Position numbers and translations under genes: made by a program
The notes under the pieces: model-generated
The model's input: only the letters and a program-made list of their open reading frames with translations
Databases searched by the model: none
What the model was told of the DNA's origin: nothing
Part shown: positions 13,132-15,381 of the stretch, piece by piece
Position numbering within the stretch: position 1 is the stretch's first letter
Layout of the letters: each line of letters opens with the position of its first letter
Assembly: GCA_023269365.1 (NCBI GenBank)
Contig: JAHFTN010000020.1
Span: 1-15,381 of the forward strand
Source: Chlamydiota bacterium
Lineage (GTDB): Bacteria > Chlamydiota > Chlamydiia > Chlamydiales > Rhabdochlamydiaceae
Length of the DNA: 15,381 nucleotides
Direction: 5' to 3'

Positions 13132-13834
13132 TCTGCTTGCCGACCTAGAGCACCATGAAGCCTACCTGCCAGCAAGCGTCGATGCAGCCGTTGCCACCCT
13201 CAGCGATTTAATTGCAGAAAATGAAAAAGAGGGGCGCCGTTTTTTGCGCCGGTTTCACTATGTAGCGCCCAAAACATTTCGCGACATCAAGATCCATCTG
13301 TTAAATGAGCATAGCACTTTTGCAGATAAGCAAGCTTTGATTGCCTCAATGGGAAAGGGGGGCGCGTGGGGACTCGTATCGGATTGTGGGATGCCCTGCC
13401 TTGCTGACCCAGGGGCAGATCTTGTCCTCATGGCAAGGAATAAAGGAATTTCCGTGAGTACCTTTGCGGGACCCTCAAGCCTCTTGATGGCGCTTGTTTT
13501 GTCAGGCCTCGGCGGACAGCGCTTCACTTTTCATGGGTACCTGCCCAAAGAGGAGCCCGCTTTGATCGCAGAGCTTAAAAAAATCGAGAAGGTTTCGCAA
13601 AAAGAGGGCTCGACCCACCTGTGGATCGAAACCCCCTACAGGAATGTGCGCCTCTTTCAGTGTATGCTATTTGCTTTGCAAGAGTCGAGCTGGGTCTGCC
13701 TTGCATGCGCTCTCACTGAACATGGCCAATTCGTTGAGACTAAGCAGGTTAAAGAATGGAAGCGGGCTCCTGAGCCCTTCATTGGCAAGCGCCCCTGTAT
13801 CTTTGTATTGAATGCCGCTTCCCATCAAATATAA
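13106..13834 (+). CDS. RsmI/YraL-like SAM-dependent methyltransferase (tetrapyrrole methylase fold)
   Basis: This 242-residue protein belongs to the TP_methylase superfamily and most resembles the RsmI/YraL branch. RsmI methylates the 2'-O of C1402 in 16S rRNA. Visible motifs are VSDCGMPCLADPG at residues 91-103 (RsmI has SDAGTP and DPG here), GPSSLLMALVLSGL at 122-135, and FHGYLPKE at 142-149. The usual N-terminal loop of RsmI (LYLVATPIGN) is replaced by LYLLPNLLAD, and the length is shorter than the roughly 280 residues of RsmI, so it looks like the variant paralogue seen in some Bacteroidota and Chlamydiota. Its substrate is therefore uncertain. The ATG at 13106, or the one at 13112, lies within the end of holA with no clear ribosome binding site, implying coupling. 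rimO begins 48 nt after its stop. Confidence 0.88.
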   Translation: MPMLYLLPNLLADLEHHEAYLPASVDAAVATLSDLIAENEKEGRRFLRRFHYVAPKTFRDIKIHLLNEHSTFADKQALIASMGKGGAWGLVSDCGMPCLADPGADLVLMARNKGISVSTFAGPSSLLMALVLSGLGGQRFTFHGYLPKEEPALIAELKKIEKVSQKEGSTHLWIETPYRNVRLFQCMLFALQESSWVCLACALTEHGQFVETKQVKEWKRAPEPFIGKRPCIFVLNAASHQI

Positions 13835-13882
13835 ACTTCACAGCTTGCCAAGAATCTGGGGTTTTTCTATCCTCTACCCCTT

Positions 13883-15268
13883 ATGAAACGATTATCTCAC
13901 CCTGGAAATAAAATTTACTTTGTCAGCCTGGGCTGCGCTAGAAACCTCGTCGACACCGAGGTGATGCTCGGCATTCTGCTCAAATCGGGCTACGAGGTGA
14001 CAGAAGAGATGAAAAAGGCCGACTTTCTCGTCGTCAACACGTGTGGATTTTTGGCCTCTGCTAGGCAAGAATCGCTCGATTCGATCTCTTCTTTGTTTGA
14101 GGGAAAGAAGAAAAGCGCCAAGGTGATTGTCGCGGGGTGCATGGTGCAGAAGCATAAAGCAGAGCTCCAAGCGCAGTTTTCCTCTATCCACTACTTCTTG
14201 GGATCGGGGGATATGGAAAAGATTTTAGAGGCGGTCGAGTCGTCCCAGGCGGGGGAAGCTGTGAGCTCTGCGCGCAGCTATCTGGAATGGGGCGAGGTGC
14301 CGCGTCAGCTCTCAACCCCCAAACACTACGCTTACCTCAAAATTGCAGAGGGGTGCGCTAAGCAGTGCGCCTTTTGCATCATTCCCAAAATCAAAGGGCC
14401 CCTTAAAAGCAAGCCTCAAGAGCGGGTGCTTAAAGAGTTTGACACCCTCCTGTCTCAGGGGGTGCGCGAGGTGATCCTCATCGCCCAGGATTTGGGAGAT
14501 TATGGCAAAGAGAGAAAAGAGATGGCGGGTCTCGAGAACTTAGTGAGAGAAATGCTCAAGAGAGAAGGGGAGTTTTGGATCCGTTTTCTCTACCTATACC
14601 CCGATGAGATCTCTGAAGAATTATTGGATCTGATGGCTTCAGATCCGCGTGTATGTCCCTACCTCGATATGCCCATTCAGCACATCAACGATACGATGCT
14701 TAAAGCGATGAGAAGAAAAACCTCGAAGCAGCACATTTTAAATACCATTGCCTCAGTCAGGAAAAAGCTTCCCTCCGTCGTGATTCGCACCTCGCTCATG
14801 GTGGGATTTCCCGGAGAGACAGAAGAGCAATTTGAAGAGCTCCTCGACTTTGTCAAAAAGGGCCCCTTAGACAATGTCGGAATTTTTAAATATTCCCTAG
14901 AAGAAGAGTCTCCTTCTGCCAAGATGTTAGGCCACCTGTCTGAAGAGGTTAAGCAGAAGCGTTTTGAGAAGTTAGCAAAAACTCAGCGCCTCGTGGTGAC
15001 AAAGCGCAACCGCTCTTATATTGGCAAAACCCTTAAAGTAGTCATCGAAGGGATCCATCCCGATTCCCCTTACCTGCTTCGTGGGCGTTTCTATGGTCAG
15101 TGTCCAGAGATCGATGGGCAAGTCATCATCAACGATGCTTCCCATGTCACCACTTTGGGAGCTCTCTATGATGTAGAGATCACAGATTGTGCTGAATACG
15201 ACTTAATTGGGCGCGTTGTGGCTCCCCTTGCTAAGAAAAAATCGCCTCAGCTCTCGATGGTCCCATGA
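13883..15268 (+). CDS. rimO: Ribosomal protein S12 methylthiotransferase
   Basis: RimO is a radical-SAM enzyme with two 4Fe-4S clusters that adds a methylthio group to the conserved aspartate (Asp88/89) of ribosomal protein S12. The 461 residues show the N-terminal UPF0004 domain with cluster ligands Cys18 (VSLGCARNLVDTE), Cys54 (VNTCGF) and Cys86 (AGCMVQK). The radical-SAM CxxxCxxC motif is Cys158, Cys162 and Cys165 in EGCAKQCAFCIIPKIKG. IIPKIKG and the spacing favour RimO over MiaB. Further motifs are DLGDYG, LYPDEI, YLDMPIQHIND and TSLMVGFPGETEEQFEEL, and a C-terminal TRAM domain at about residues 375-445. No clear ribosome binding site precedes the ATG at 13883, and the 48-nt gap before it shows no terminator. 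The stop overlaps the start of the next gene in ATGA. Confidence 0.95.
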   Translation: MKRLSHPGNKIYFVSLGCARNLVDTEVMLGILLKSGYEVTEEMKKADFLVVNTCGFLASARQESLDSISSLFEGKKKSAKVIVAGCMVQKHKAELQAQFSSIHYFLGSGDMEKILEAVESSQAGEAVSSARSYLEWGEVPRQLSTPKHYAYLKIAEGCAKQCAFCIIPKIKGPLKSKPQERVLKEFDTLLSQGVREVILIAQDLGDYGKERKEMAGLENLVREMLKREGEFWIRFLYLYPDEISEELLDLMASDPRVCPYLDMPIQHINDTMLKAMRRKTSKQHILNTIASVRKKLPSVVIRTSLMVGFPGETEEQFEELLDFVKKGPLDNVGIFKYSLEEESPSAKMLGHLSEEVKQKRFEKLAKTQRLVVTKRNRSYIGKTLKVVIEGIHPDSPYLLRGRFYGQCPEIDGQVIINDASHVTTLGALYDVEITDCAEYDLIGRVVAPLAKKKSPQLSMVP

Positions 15269-15381
15269 CAGAGAAGAGGGTCGTTTTAAAGCCGGGGAGG
15301 GAAAAGGCACTTCTCAAGTGCCACCCTTGGATTTTTTCTGGCGCTGTTGCCTCTTTCCCTGCATTTCAAAATGGGGAAACT
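15265..15381 (+). CDS. RlmI-like rRNA methyltransferase, N-terminal part (3' partial)
   Basis: An ATG at 15265 overlaps the rimO stop (ATGA at 15265-15268), and the frame stays open to the window end, giving 39 residues. The start VVLKPGREKALLKCHPWIFSG, followed by a Gly-containing turn, matches the N-terminal PUA domain of the RlmI family, where LkxGrErxxxxxHPWvFsGA is characteristic. RlmI uses SAM to methylate a cytosine (C1962) in 23S rRNA. The catalytic Rossmann domain lies outside the window, so activity and exact subgroup cannot be judged. Its position after rimO fits a ribosome-modification operon. Confidence 0.8.
   Translation, partial: MTEKRVVLKPGREKALLKCHPWIFSGAVASFPAFQNGET

Noticed and set aside
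1..15381. tRNA or rRNA genes
   Set aside because: None of the intergenic stretches shows a cloverleaf pattern, T-loop consensus or rRNA sequence by eye.

Overview
The window reads as chromosome of a Chlamydia-related bacterium (phylum Chlamydiota, most likely an environmental or amoeba-associated lineage rather than Chlamydia itself). This is inferred from gene content. trxB and acpS are present in the same neighbourhood, as I recall them being adjacent in Chlamydia trachomatis. holA sits next to a YraL/RsmI-like methyltransferase, again as I recall from Chlamydia. Two eukaryote-like F-box proteins are present, a family known to be expanded in amoeba-associated chlamydiae. No tRNA, rRNA, CRISPR array, transposase or phage gene is visible.

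Left part (1-2992): the C-terminal tail of an unidentified basic protein runs in on the + strand and ends with its stop codon overlapping the stop of tsaD. An FklB-type peptidyl-prolyl isomerase and tsaD (tRNA t6A synthesis) form a minus-strand pair. A divergent RluA-family pseudouridine synthase follows on the + strand. The divergent intergenic region between the isomerase and the pseudouridine synthase is mostly one large imperfect palindrome of about 173 nt.

Middle part (2993-10034), the accessory region: an AT-rich, unrecognised 595-residue protein has a Ser/Pro-rich N-terminus and two 100-residue C-terminal repeats. trxB is preceded by a hairpin that ends one base before its start codon. 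A secreted, barrel-like outer membrane protein is translationally coupled to trxB. A perfect 31-bp inverted repeat follows. Then comes a tandem duplication (units 6781-8328 and 8452-10024), each unit carrying a promoter, a ribosome binding site and an F-box-like gene. The two copies are nearly identical at their 3' ends, including about 50 bp of non-coding DNA, but strongly diverged in the middle.

Right part (10035-15381): acpS and a YacL-type PIN-TRAM membrane protein lie on the minus strand. Divergently, a tightly packed + strand operon runs through a small four-helix membrane protein, holA (with a TTG start overlapping the previous stop), an RsmI/YraL-like methyltransferase, rimO and the 5' end of an RlmI-like rRNA methyltransferase. 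This half is housekeeping: acyl carrier protein activation, replication clamp loading, and modification of rRNA and ribosomal protein S12.

The most unusual content is the F-box gene pair with its mosaic duplication and internal domain repeat, the two large palindromes, and the trxB leader hairpin.
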